From an uncultured Flavobacteriales bacterium (lineage in GTDB: Bacteria; Bacteroidota; Bacteroidia; Flavobacteriales_D; Crocinitomicaceae): a stretch of 58,707 bases of DNA. Within the stretch, counting starts at the first letter, position 1. The number at the start of each line of letters is the position of its first letter. Under the pieces are notes generated by a model that saw only the letters and a list, made by a program, of their open reading frames with translations, searched no databases and was not told where the DNA came from. Location of the stretch: the NCBI GenBank assembly GCA_903935095.1, contig CAIZQH010000010.1, positions 1-58,707 of the forward strand. The letters are read 5' to 3'. A program made the position numbers and the translations under genes. Shown here piece after piece: positions 1-9,149 of this stretch.

Positions 1-1
1 A

Positions 2-148
2 CGAAAAGTATACCAAGCTCCAAACGTAGAGGAAATTCAGATTGATACGGAGTTTACGTATTTTACATCTTCACAATCCACCACGCCACCTCCAGAGAAT
101 CCAGGGCAGAATAGTATTATATTCAATCCCTTGAAGTTTTTGAAGTAA
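2..148 (+). CDS. Short FNPLKF-tailed peptide, copy 1 (5' end outside window)
   Basis: This is the last 48 codons of a small gene that begins before the window. Its C-terminus carries IDTEFTYF, then a Pro-rich NPG segment, then FNPLKFLK and a stop. The same block ends the complete 58-codon genes at 8801 and 9805, so this is a third family member, and it is the most diverged (TSSQSTTPPP in place of STSVDP). The visible start R-K-V-Y-Q-A-P matches the K-x-Y-x-x-P motif of the other copies. A purine-rich GAGCGGAGA repeat follows the stop, as it does after the other two. I infer a precursor or substrate peptide of the modification genes at 9.1-12.4 kb. No named family was recognised. Confidence 0.75.
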   Translation, partial: RKVYQAPNVEEIQIDTEFTYFTSSQSTTPPPENPGQNSIIFNPLKFLK

Positions 149-152
149 GATT

Positions 153-230
153 GAACAGAGCGGAGAAAGAGAGCGGAGAACGAGAGCGAAAAACAGAGCG
201 GAGAAAGAGTTCGCCGCGGCGAAGGAGAGC
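153..230. repeat. GAGCGGAGA-rich dispersed repeat with a GC palindrome
   Basis: Imperfect tandem GAGCGGAGA/GAGAGCG words start directly after the first small peptide gene. They end in a perfect 14-bp palindrome at 210-223, TTCGCCGCGGCGAA. Related words follow the peptide genes at 8978 and 9982. The palindrome looks like a shortened form of the longer element at about 9041-9070, TTCGCC - 14 bases - GGCGGA. Confidence 0.7.
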
Positions 231-290
231 TGATCATAACTTTAGAAGCGAAACTCGTTCCGAGAATCGAACTACACTTAACGTTTTACG

Positions 291-322
291 TTTGTCGATT
301 GATGCCAAATGACGTACTTTTG
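291..322 (+). promoter_or_regulatory. Bacteroidota-type promoter (TTTG / TACTTTTG)
   Basis: TTTG at 291-294 and TACTTTTG at 315-322 are separated by 20 bases. This matches the Bacteroidota -33 TTTG and -7 TAnnTTTG consensus. It lies 23 bases upstream of the small ORF at 346 and would drive that ORF and the regulator at 450. A second good -7 element, TACGTTTG, lies at 287-294 without a clear partner. Confidence 0.55.
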
Positions 323-345
323 GGATTCATTTTAGGACCCTTCGT

Positions 346-453
346 ATGACACGCTATTATCGAACATCTTTTTTATGGAGTTTTATCTTTGTGTTTCTAT
401 TATTTTCTGCGTGTAGTGAACATCCCAAGAAGCTTACCGTTTTAATTCTATGA
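346..453 (+). CDS. 35-residue lipoprotein-signal ORF coupled to the regulator gene
   Basis: This short ORF encodes a classic lipoprotein signal: Arg-containing N-terminus, hydrophobic run and lipobox LLFSACS. The sequence stops 12 residues after the cysteine. Its TGA overlaps the ATG of the next gene (ATGA at 450-453), and it sits just behind the promoter at 291-322, so the two genes could be translationally coupled. It may be a tiny lipoprotein, a leader peptide or the remnant of a truncated lipoprotein gene. The following gene also begins with a lipoprotein signal, which fits a decayed duplicate. Expression is unproven. Confidence 0.35.
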   Translation: MTRYYRTSFLWSFIFVFLLFSACSEHPKKLTVLIL

Positions 454-2342
454 AAAACTTGAAACCAAAGCACATTCTTTATTGTTTTTTAATCTTCTCT
501 GCTTTTTCATCATTCCTATTCGTTAGTTGCAATAGGCAGAAGTCTGAAGTTCCTACCGATTTAAAAGAGCGGGATTTCATTACAAAAGAAATTCAATCTG
601 AATACCTTCAAATAAAACCTAGTGAGCAATGGGGCTTTTTATTGCATGTTATTGAGAGGCCCTACAAAAATACAATAGATGTTGAGGTCTGGTTATCAGC
701 AAGAATTGAAGATAAAAAACACAACACGGTTGGCTTAACAGAAACACTTTTACAAGAATTAAACGTAGCTGCTTTTCATAAAGAGTATATGCAAGCAGCT
801 GAAAAACTTGCGCGTTTTACGTTGAATACTCCTGAAGGAAAAGTATATAAAAAGCCCCAAGTTTATGCTATCGTTAATTTGGCTCAATATTTTAATGATC
901 TAAGGGAAAAAGACAGTTTAAAAAAATATGTGGATTTGCTAAATAATTACGTTAAAATAGATTCCACTAAGTCCTTACGATTGGTTTATCACGCGAATAA
1001 AGCCAATTTAGAAAATCTTCAAGGGAATTTTTTCCAAGCAGCGGTACACTATCACAAAGCAATTGATTTGACGGAATCATCAGAAAAACTAAAATTAGTT
1101 ACGTTGTATCATAATTTAGCTTCTATGTACTTGGATATGGATTATTTGGATAAAGCTAAAACGTATATTGATTCTTCATTAGTGATTACAAGTTTCGATA
1201 AATATCCTACCTATTTATATAATTCGTTAGGAATTATTCAAACCAAAACGAAATCTTACAAAGAGGCTGAAAAAACGTATCAAACCATTATACGTATTAC
1301 AAAGGAAAAAAAAATACCAGGTTTGCTTGCGCAGAGTTATGCTAATTATGGCAATTTAAAACGAAGAGAGGGAAATTACTCAGAAGCACTTCATTATATT
1401 CAATTATCCGATTCTCTATGTAATGAAATGGGAATTAATTTTGGTATTCTGATTAATAAAATCAACAGAGCCGAAGTATATTATGATCAGAAAAAATACA
1501 ATGAAGCAGCGAGTACGCTTAAGTTGATTGAAAATGAGATAAAGCGTTTTGATATGGTAGAGATTAATAAAGGATATTACGAATTGTCCTATCGTATTTA
1601 TGATGCTTTGGGCAATACAAATCTTGCTAATACGTATTATAGAGCCTACATAAAAAATAAAGAAACATTTACTGGCGATTTACCCAGAACTGTAATATCA
1701 GAGTGGGAATTATCTCGAGAACGTGAGCGAAGAATTCAATTGAATGCCCAACAAATTCAGCTTGTCCTTCAACAAAAACAAACCTATTATTTATTTAGTA
1801 TTGTTATTATTTTAATCGTACTTGGTGTAGTGATGGTTTATTTTATGGTAAAAAAGAAACACCTACTTCGGCAAGAACAATTGAAATTAAAGCATCAAAA
1901 AACGGCCTTTGAATTAGAGATAAAATCAAAAGAATTGCTTATAAAGTCGCTAAAAGACATTTCAATACAACAGTCAAAATCATCAATTAAAGAAGATTTA
2001 GACTCGGTATTAAAGGAACTTCCCTCAGAATACAACACTAAATTCAAAAGGTTAAATACTAAGCTGACTGCCTCAGAACCTGATGCGTTTTTAGTGGATT
2101 TTGAGAATCGTTTTATTGGGGTTTATGAAGTGTTTTATGAAAAACTTAAACTTATTACCACTGATTTAACTCCGAATGAATTGATTCTTTGCGCCATGTT
2201 ACGATTGAATTATACCTCTAAAGAAATTGCCTATTTAACCAACAGAACGGTTCGAACAATTGAAAACAGTAGAAGTATCATTCGCAAGAAGTTACAATTA
2301 AATACCGAAGCTAATTTGCAGCAGTTCATCATGAGTTTGTAA
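450..2342 (+). CDS. TPR sensor-regulator with C-terminal LuxR-type HTH
   Basis: The 630-residue protein has a lipoprotein-like signal at the N-terminus (FLFVSC, about residues 22-27), then a long run of helical TPR-like repeats to about residue 430. One transmembrane helix follows (about 445-468), then a cytoplasmic coiled coil and a C-terminal helix-turn-helix of the LuxR/GerE type (about 570-625: LTPNELILCAMLRL, SKEIAYLTNRTVRTIE). This architecture is common in Bacteroidota, where a periplasmic TPR domain is thought to relay a signal across the membrane to a DNA-binding domain. The target is unknown. Its position directly before the giant exported adhesin and among the small-peptide genes makes local regulation plausible, but this is inference. 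The ATG overlaps the stop of the ORF at 346. Confidence 0.85.
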   Translation: MKNLKPKHILYCFLIFSAFSSFLFVSCNRQKSEVPTDLKERDFITKEIQSEYLQIKPSEQWGFLLHVIERPYKNTIDVEVWLSARIEDKKHNTVGLTETLLQELNVAAFHKEYMQAAEKLARFTLNTPEGKVYKKPQVYAIVNLAQYFNDLREKDSLKKYVDLLNNYVKIDSTKSLRLVYHANKANLENLQGNFFQAAVHYHKAIDLTESSEKLKLVTLYHNLASMYLDMDYLDKAKTYIDSSLVITSFDKYPTYLYNSLGIIQTKTKSYKEAEKTYQTIIRITKEKKIPGLLAQSYANYGNLKRREGNYSEALHYIQLSDSLCNEMGINFGILINKINRAEVYYDQKKYNEAASTLKLIENEIKRFDMVEINKGYYELSYRIYDALGNTNLANTYYRAYIKNKETFTGDLPRTVISEWELSRERERRIQLNAQQIQLVLQQKQTYYLFSIVIILIVLGVVMVYFMVKKKHLLRQEQLKLKHQKTAFELEIKSKELLIKSLKDISIQQSKSSIKEDLDSVLKELPSEYNTKFKRLNTKLTASEPDAFLVDFENRFIGVYEVFYEKLKLITTDLTPNELILCAMLRLNYTSKEIAYLTNRTVRTIENSRSIIRKKLQLNTEANLQQFIMSL

Positions 2343-2478
2343 TTTATTGTCCATCACATAATGTGCTTTTAGTAGGTTTTTGTGAGGTATATTTTTTATA
2401 ACCATGTATATTTCGTGAGGTGGTTTTTAAGTGGTTTTTTTAATAAAAGTATTTTTTTTGTGTCAAAATTACATAGAC

Positions 2479-5400
2479 ATGAAAAAATTACTTCGCTATT
2501 ACCTTTTTTTATTATTTTTTATAGGGATTTATTCTTTACATTCTCAAACCCTTACTATTTCTTCGGGTGGTAATAGTGGACCTTCTTCTGGCACAAGTTG
2601 GAGTATAAGCGGCAACATATTGACTGTAACAGGAGCAGCAAATATTAAGGCTTCGGTCATTGCAGCTGCGCTGGCAAACGGAAATTTAACGGTAGTAGGG
2701 ACCGCAAATAATTTTGCAGTTACGGTAAGTGAGGCGATTACTGCTACGGGAAACAATACACTAACGGTTGGTAGTGCTACAAATACAGGAACAATCACTT
2801 TTAATGCTGTTACTTCTTTTGCTGGGCCAGTTAACCTATATGGTGGTTCAATTAATATGGATCAAAACATGACCTGTACCTCTAGCGGATCGCCGATTTT
2901 GTTGCAGTCCACAGGAGCAATCGACATAGCAGCGAGTAGAACAGTTCAAAGCAATAGTGGAAACATTACGCTGCGCTCCAATTCAGGAGGTACAGTTTTA
3001 AGTAACGCCTCCTCGATTATTTTGAATAGCAGCAGTTCCCTATTGTCCCAAGGAGGAAACATTACCCTTGGAGGTAATTTTACCGGTGCACAAGGAACGG
3101 GTCTTTACGCAACAAGTGGAAATGCTCCAGCAATATTGATTAGTGGTGGAACGATTTCTGCAGCTGGTGGAAATATTAAACTATATGGTAAATGCAATGG
3201 TAGTTATGACGATGGAATTCGTTTAACAGGGACAATTAACACGACGGTAACGGGAACCATTGAACTTTATGGTGAAGCTTATGGAGGGCTCACTGGCTCC
3301 ACTTATTTCGGGGGCGTAACTTTTGGGACTGCAAACACTACGGTGAGCACTGAAAATGGGAATCTGACGATTGAAGGCATCCTAACAAATACAAATAGTT
3401 CATCAGCTTCAGGGCTGAATTTTTATCGCGTCGCCGGTGGAAATGGTAGCTTGTCTATTCAGTTACTTTCCAAGACTGGAAATATCCAAGTCTCCGGACG
3501 AAAGGCGCCATCAGCAGCATCTTATGGCATTGGTCAATGCAGCCAAGGGGATGTCTATATCGGATCACCCAAAGATAACAGTTGGACAGCAACTGGGAAC
3601 ATTATTATGTCTTTATCAAGTTTTGATCTTGCAGCATCGACTGGAATTATTTTCAAAACAATAGGCGCTCTCAATGTGGAACCTTATGACGCAAGTTTCA
3701 ATAGCAGTCTTACTTTTCCTTTCACAAATAATTCCAGCATAAGCGGCGTGAGTGCATTTACAATGGGAAAAGCTTCCAATACGGCAAATATAACCATTGG
3801 TGCTCCAGGGATTTCTGTGGCAGGCCCTATCACTTTATACGGAGGTGCTTTGTCACTGGGTGCAAATATTACCAGTACAGCGGGAGGGGAAATCGCACTC
3901 TATTCCGATGCAGCCCTAGCGGGGCTTTCGAGTGCTAGAAGCATGACCACCACCGGCGCTTTCCGTTACCTGCCGCAGGGCACTAGTTTTTCTTCCACCG
4001 TGACCTTTCCGATCACCAACCTTTCCTTGGTCAACATCACTGAATTACAGCTGGGCAAGTCCGGCAATACGGCCGACATCACGATTGGGTCTAGTGCTAC
4101 AATTGCAGGACCAATTTCGATATATGGTGGCTATGTGAACATCAATGGCAACCTGACCAGTTCTGCAACAGGTGATATTTTTATTAAAGGTATTGCAGGT
4201 ACAAACCCGTCCATTTGGGTACAATCCGGTAAGACGATCACCAAATCCGGTGGTACGGGCACCCTGACCATGCAGGGACATGGCCGAGTGTCGAACAGCG
4301 GCTCGATCACCACCAGCGGCACCGGCGTGCTGAATGTGGTCTTCTGGTCGGATTTTGACAACAGCAACAATGATGGAGGGGTTTCACAATTTGGTACGGT
4401 TTCCACCAATGGCGGGCATGTCTGGCTGGGTGGCTCCAACTCCAACGGTGGAAGTTACACTTGGAACGGGCTTACAGTAGGTGATGGACCATCGATAGGA
4501 TCGACCGGATTCAACGGCAACGCCATGGACATCTCTGGTAATATTACTACGAACGGCGGTGACTTTCTTGCCTGGGCAGGCTCAGCGGCGGGATCCAACA
4601 TTGCAGGCATCGCAAATGATGGCAGCGGCGACATTGTGTCGGTTGGATCAGGGGACATTGTATTGATCACCGATATGGTATCTGGTACTGCCGGTGCCGC
4701 GATGTATTTCACCCAATCCGGCGGAACATTTACGCTGGTGCCGCACGATGGCAGTTTCATGAGTACATTCAACTGGAACCCGGCTGTCCAAACATACGTG
4801 GGTAGTACCGCAGACGATTATAATCTTCAAACGGGCGACTTCAACTGGCTGGGTATTGGTGAGTTGAACAGCATAACAAGTCTGACCATTGGCTATTATA
4901 ATGGCATGCTCAGCAACGGAACGCCCGTAGAGTTTACGAATAGTTCAAATATTACCTTCAGTACCGCCACAACTTCAGCGGGGGCCTTTAATTTATACGG
5001 TGGCGCTATCGCCATGAATACCAGTCTGACCACGACCAGCGCTACTAATGGAAACATATCAATCAACGGCACCTCGATTTCCGGAACAGGAAATCTGGCG
5101 GTAGCTGCCGGGCGCAATGCAACTTTAAATGTATCTTCTACTTCTACGTATGATGGAATTATTAGTGGATTTGGTAGTGGCATAACCAAATTGGGTGTCG
5201 GTTTACTAACTTTAACAAAAGACCATTCGTTTTCTGGATCAACAATTATTTCTGCAGGAGATTTACAAGTAGGAACAGGTGGTTCGGTAAGTCAAGCTTC
5301 AAGTGGATCTATTTCTAATACAACGGCTGTTGCTGTTGCAAGCGGTTCAAAATTGATTTTAACGCCAAATGAAAATATCCTATTTGCAGCGCCTATTTCA

Positions 5401-8400
5401 GGTGCAGGTGGTGTTGAGATCAAGGGAGCATCGGGATTGTACAGCGGTACAGCGTTAACCACTACAGCCAGTCTGATTGCCTCCAATGTTTCAGTATTGG
5501 AAGTGCTGACACGCATCACCGGAGGAACGTTTACCGGAAGCGCTGGCTCCGGTAATTGCGGAGCGTATCAAAAGTCTTATAATGCGGCTACGAATACCGC
5601 TACGCTTCAGTTTCAGCAGTTTGTATCTCCTTATACGAAAGTGGTATTTGTAACACTGGAACTAATCAATACTACGGATGTAGCTATAAAGGGCACAGGA
5701 GCTGCTTACCGGTCGGGAGACTATCTTGGTCAGAACATGGCTACCATTGGAGGAACAACGGCGTTGACCTTCCCGACAAATTACGGCATCAGCCAGGTGT
5801 TCATGTCGGGCAAAGTAAACTTTACCGGTGCACTAACCTACACGGGTACGACCACGCTGAGTAACACAACGACGAGTGCTACCAGCCCCACCACCTACAG
5901 CTATATATCCAAGGGAACCCAGGAGATCACCGATGCTAGCTCCAGTTTCCCCTCGGCTATTGTCAACAACGGGTTGGTGATCCTCAACCGCACCACCACG
6001 CTGACAATCGCCGGAGATATGAGTGGTACCGAAGACATTTTGCAGGTAGGCGCGGATGTAACTTTCACAGGCACCAATTCACATACTGGAATAACTACCA
6101 TTGATTTGAACAAGACGCTGAACATCGGCTCCGGTGGGTCCACCGGCTCCATGATGGGCAACATCGTGAACTATGGGGCGCTGACCTTTAACCGGACTGG
6201 CAGTTCATCATACTCGGGCGTGATCAGTGGTTCGGGTACCGTGACTAAATCAGGGTCAGGCGATCTTACCTTAAACAATCTCAATACCTACATCGGTTCT
6301 ACTACTATCAATGACGGAAGATTGATTTTAGAAAGAGATGTTCCTGCTACAAGCAGTAGTGGTTATTCAGGTATAGGAGCTTTAGTTATTCAACCCTCTT
6401 CCAATAGTTTTACTTCGGCAGTTTCTTATCCAATTGCTGGGTTTACTGTTTCTAGCAGCATTGGTGGACTGACTATTGGTAAAACAACCAATAGTTCCAA
6501 TATTACTTTTGCAAATGCAACAACTATTGCAGGACCAATTACTGCTTATGGTGGGACAATAACCTTAAATGACAATCTAACCACAACCAATAACGGAAAT
6601 ATCAGTTTGTATTCAGATAACGCACTCGGACTTTCGAGCGCACGTACTATTACTGCGGCTGGAACGTTCACATACGCGTCACAAGGCGCTAGCTTTCTTT
6701 CCCCGGTTACTTATCCAATTCCTAATTTGACACTCAGTTGCACTGGATTAACCATCGGGAAATCAGGGAATACTTCCGCTATTTCCGTCGCATCTACAAC
6801 GACGATCAATGGTCCAATCACACTTTATGGTGGTGTCTTAGGCTTAAATTCAGCTTTAAGTACAAGCAATACGAACACAGGTGATATTTCTTTAAATGGA
6901 TCAAGTCTTAGTGGTAATGCTAATTTAACACTTGCGGCCGGTCGAACAGCAACGCTCAACTTAAGTTCAACTACCAGTTATTCCGGAGTAATCTCAGGTT
7001 CAGGTAGTCATTTAATAAAGTCTGGAATTGGTGATCTGACCTTAACGGGCGCAAATACACTTAGCGGAACAACCACTGTTTCTGCAGGTATGTTGAACTT
7101 AAATCGAACGGAAGGTTCAACACTTCCGGATGTGGCTAATATCATCGTTTCTGCTGACATCAACGCATCTCCTGGGACACTCAACTTTGCCTCCAATCAA
7201 ACAATAAATAATTTGAGCATTGCGAGCAATGCACTGTGTATGGTGAATCCATCGAAAAAACTAACCGTGAACGGTGTTCTGACCAATAACGGTACGTTTA
7301 CTATTAATTCTGGATCAACTTTGGTGCAAGGAACGAGTAGCACGATTTCGGGTTCGGGTAATTACGACGTGCTACAAAACATTACCGGTTCAGGTGGTAT
7401 AAGTCCAAATGGACGCTTTTGGTACCTTGGAAGTCCACTTTCAAACGGTTCAAGTTCGGCCTTATTGTCCTATACGGGAGACCTAGTGTGGAAATGGAAT
7501 GAGTCCAGTTTTGCTTATGAAACGGTCTCAACAGGACAAACACTCACACAAGGAAAATCCTACGTATTGCGCAGCGGACAATCTACAGGTGTTGTTCACT
7601 TCTTAGGTACAGGTTTATCCAATGGAACAGTGACTGTCCCTAATTTAACGCGAACAGGTACCTCACAACAGTTTAGAGGTTGTCATTTGGTGAGTAATCC
7701 TTATCCTTCTTACTTAGATTGGGACTTGGTGGATAAAACAAATGTTTCCACAACGATGTACGTAAGAACGGCCTTAGGTACAAACTATAATATTTTAGAA
7801 ACATATAATTCATCTGGACAGATTGGAACCAGTATTTCAGGTCCTGCGATGACGCGCTACATTGCACCGATGCAAGGATTCTGGGTGAAGGTTACGGCGG
7901 ATAATTTAACAGGTTCATTGACCATGAGTAACTCCATACGCAGCCATCAAGCTAGTGGAGTAGGCTTGCGAAGCACTCCACAGGACTTTCCAGCGTTTTT
8001 GCGCTTCAACATGATTGATGGTCAAAACAAAGACCAAGTCATTTTATTGATGTCCCCAGACGCGGCAATGACCTTGGACGCATTCGACTCCGAGAAAATG
8101 TCCGCAAGTGGATTTGCACAGTTCTATTCCACTGTGAATGCAAAGAAATTGGTCATCAACGGAATGAAAAACGTGAAAGCGAAAACATCGGTTCCATTGA
8201 CCTTGGAAATGCCAACAAGCAAAAGCTATACCTTCCAAGCGGAGGAGTTCAACATCGAAGATGGACTCATTCTCCTCGAGGACAAGCAAGAAGGCGTGAT
8301 TCAAGATTTAACGATTAATCCAACGTATTCCTTCTTCGGAAACGCGGGAACCAATGCAACGCGTTTTGTTGTTCACTTCCAATTGGCTGGTGCTCCGGTT

Positions 8401-8685
8401 CTAGTGGGCGGACCAATGGAACTCGAAAGCTTAGGATCAGATGAACTCTCGACAGATAACATTCAAATCGTCAGCAACAACCAAGGAACGGTGATCATCC
8501 GCTTAGACGAAGGATTCAAGCCAGAAGGAAGCATCCGCATTTTCGATGCAAGTGGACGACTTGTGGAACAAACGGATTTCAAGGACCAAGAAACAACGAT
8601 TCAACTCAACGAAAAAGCGGGAATGTACTTCGTGGAAGTGTCAGCTGGGAAGTTGATGGTGAAGAAGAAAATTGTGATTAATTAG
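2479..8685 (+). CDS. Giant T9SS-exported autotransporter-repeat adhesin
   Basis: I place the start at 2479 because the signal peptide (MKKLLRYYLFLLFF, cleaved near HSQ) begins there; the frame is open upstream. The mature protein is about 2045 residues, rich in Gly, Ser, Thr and Asn, and built from beta-helix repeats. Recurring pieces are GPIxxYGG, LYSDxAL, SSAR, GKSGNT and the autotransporter-associated strand repeat (GVISGSG, then K-G-x-G-x-L-T-L, then G-T-T-x-x-G-x-L) near residues 893, 1247 and 1500. The C-terminus (about 1993-2068) is a T9SS type A sorting domain (SIRIFDASGRLVEQ, GMYFVEV, final KKKIVIN). It should be secreted and surface-attached, probably as an adhesin. GC content varies sharply inside the gene: parts of about 3.94-4.95 kb and 5.45-6.30 kb are much richer than the rest. 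Confidence 0.9.
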   Translation: MKKLLRYYLFLLFFIGIYSLHSQTLTISSGGNSGPSSGTSWSISGNILTVTGAANIKASVIAAALANGNLTVVGTANNFAVTVSEAITATGNNTLTVGSATNTGTITFNAVTSFAGPVNLYGGSINMDQNMTCTSSGSPILLQSTGAIDIAASRTVQSNSGNITLRSNSGGTVLSNASSIILNSSSSLLSQGGNITLGGNFTGAQGTGLYATSGNAPAILISGGTISAAGGNIKLYGKCNGSYDDGIRLTGTINTTVTGTIELYGEAYGGLTGSTYFGGVTFGTANTTVSTENGNLTIEGILTNTNSSSASGLNFYRVAGGNGSLSIQLLSKTGNIQVSGRKAPSAASYGIGQCSQGDVYIGSPKDNSWTATGNIIMSLSSFDLAASTGIIFKTIGALNVEPYDASFNSSLTFPFTNNSSISGVSAFTMGKASNTANITIGAPGISVAGPITLYGGALSLGANITSTAGGEIALYSDAALAGLSSARSMTTTGAFRYLPQGTSFSSTVTFPITNLSLVNITELQLGKSGNTADITIGSSATIAGPISIYGGYVNINGNLTSSATGDIFIKGIAGTNPSIWVQSGKTITKSGGTGTLTMQGHGRVSNSGSITTSGTGVLNVVFWSDFDNSNNDGGVSQFGTVSTNGGHVWLGGSNSNGGSYTWNGLTVGDGPSIGSTGFNGNAMDISGNITTNGGDFLAWAGSAAGSNIAGIANDGSGDIVSVGSGDIVLITDMVSGTAGAAMYFTQSGGTFTLVPHDGSFMSTFNWNPAVQTYVGSTADDYNLQTGDFNWLGIGELNSITSLTIGYYNGMLSNGTPVEFTNSSNITFSTATTSAGAFNLYGGAIAMNTSLTTTSATNGNISINGTSISGTGNLAVAAGRNATLNVSSTSTYDGIISGFGSGITKLGVGLLTLTKDHSFSGSTIISAGDLQVGTGGSVSQASSGSISNTTAVAVASGSKLILTPNENILFAAPISGAGGVEIKGASGLYSGTALTTTASLIASNVSVLEVLTRITGGTFTGSAGSGNCGAYQKSYNAATNTATLQFQQFVSPYTKVVFVTLELINTTDVAIKGTGAAYRSGDYLGQNMATIGGTTALTFPTNYGISQVFMSGKVNFTGALTYTGTTTLSNTTTSATSPTTYSYISKGTQEITDASSSFPSAIVNNGLVILNRTTTLTIAGDMSGTEDILQVGADVTFTGTNSHTGITTIDLNKTLNIGSGGSTGSMMGNIVNYGALTFNRTGSSSYSGVISGSGTVTKSGSGDLTLNNLNTYIGSTTINDGRLILERDVPATSSSGYSGIGALVIQPSSNSFTSAVSYPIAGFTVSSSIGGLTIGKTTNSSNITFANATTIAGPITAYGGTITLNDNLTTTNNGNISLYSDNALGLSSARTITAAGTFTYASQGASFLSPVTYPIPNLTLSCTGLTIGKSGNTSAISVASTTTINGPITLYGGVLGLNSALSTSNTNTGDISLNGSSLSGNANLTLAAGRTATLNLSSTTSYSGVISGSGSHLIKSGIGDLTLTGANTLSGTTTVSAGMLNLNRTEGSTLPDVANIIVSADINASPGTLNFASNQTINNLSIASNALCMVNPSKKLTVNGVLTNNGTFTINSGSTLVQGTSSTISGSGNYDVLQNITGSGGISPNGRFWYLGSPLSNGSSSALLSYTGDLVWKWNESSFAYETVSTGQTLTQGKSYVLRSGQSTGVVHFLGTGLSNGTVTVPNLTRTGTSQQFRGCHLVSNPYPSYLDWDLVDKTNVSTTMYVRTALGTNYNILETYNSSGQIGTSISGPAMTRYIAPMQGFWVKVTADNLTGSLTMSNSIRSHQASGVGLRSTPQDFPAFLRFNMIDGQNKDQVILLMSPDAAMTLDAFDSEKMSASGFAQFYSTVNAKKLVINGMKNVKAKTSVPLTLEMPTSKSYTFQAEEFNIEDGLILLEDKQEGVIQDLTINPTYSFFGNAGTNATRFVVHFQLAGAPVLVGGPMELESLGSDELSTDNIQIVSNNQGTVIIRLDEGFKPEGSIRIFDASGRLVEQTDFKDQETTIQLNEKAGMYFVEVSAGKLMVKKKIVIN

Positions 8686-8780
8686 AGCGATCCTCCTTCG
8701 CTGGGCTACGGCGGATGATAGAAACGAGCGAAGAGCGAGAAACGAAGAGCGAATATCGAACGACGAATAAAAACGAATAA
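8686..8780. repeat. Dispersed GC-rich repeat plus purine-rich tail
   Basis: Directly after the adhesin stop comes GAGCGATCCTCCTTCGCT, followed by a variant of GGCTACGGCGGATGA. This core also occurs at 9036-9070 and, inverted, inside the kinase gene at 11.9 kb. GAGCGAAGAGCGAGAAACGA-type words follow, up to the next small peptide gene. Confidence 0.75.
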
Positions 8781-8800
8781 CAAAATACAACAAACGAAAC

Positions 8801-8977
8801 ATGCATACCCAAGAAAAAAACACGGAAGTCGGGAAACGTAAAACATACGAGTCACCGAAGGTGGAGAAAATCCAAATTGATACGGAGTTTACGTATTTCT
8901 CTACATCTGTAGATCCGGTTCCAGTAAATCCTGGAGAAAATAGCCTTGGATTTAATCCCTTGAAGTTTTTTAAGTAG
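8801..8977 (+). CDS. 58-residue FNPLKFFK-tailed peptide, copy 2 (candidate RiPP precursor)
   Basis: A complete small gene of 58 codons. The N-terminal part is polar and charged (MHTQEKNTEVGKRKTY, then ESPKVEKI). The C-terminal part, IDTEFTYFSTSVDP, an NPGENSLG segment and FNPLKFFK, is nearly identical to the copy at 9805 and similar to the one at position 2. A variable leader joined to a conserved C-terminal block, several copies, and neighbouring PqqD-like, kinase, nucleotidyltransferase and S26 peptidase genes are what one expects of a RiPP precursor. There is no signal peptide, and in the conserved tail I see no Cys. Start choice: the ATG gives the same length and aligned N-terminus as the 9805 copy. 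Function is inferred. Confidence 0.8.
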   Translation: MHTQEKNTEVGKRKTYESPKVEKIQIDTEFTYFSTSVDPVPVNPGENSLGFNPLKFFK

Positions 8978-9085
8978 GGAATACAGAGCGGAGAGCGACA
9001 CTGTTCACTGAGTACTGATCACTGGAAAATACGAGAGCGATTCGCCTTCGCTGAGGCTACGGCGGATGAAAGCGGAGAGTTGAGA
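8978..9085. repeat. Composite dispersed repeat (CACTGA words + GC-rich core)
   Basis: After the second small peptide gene come a GGGAATACAGAGCGGAGAG segment, a run of TGTTCACTGAGTACTGATCAC words (about 9000-9024), and the core AGCGATTCGCCTTCGCTGAG with GGCTACGGCGGATGAAAG (9036-9073). The same order (CAGTGCTCAGTGC words, then AGCGATCCTCCTTCGCT, then GCGGATGAAAG) is found on the coding strand of the kinase gene at 11973-11893. The repeat is therefore composite and moves or copies as a unit. Confidence 0.75.
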
Positions 9086-9149
9086 GTGGGCCACGAATTC
9101 AATCCTATGCGAAAATTGTGTAATTTTCCACGAAATCCAAATTTCGGAC

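Noticed and set aside
37..237. 66-codon ORF on the minus strand at the window start
   Set aside because: It is antisense to the tail of the small peptide gene and its repeat; the plus-strand peptide is supported by two paralogues.
4131..5519. Several antisense ORFs of 75-105 codons rich in Pro and Val in the adhesin gene
   Set aside because: They arise from the complement of Gly/Thr/Asn-rich repeats and show no independent coding signals.
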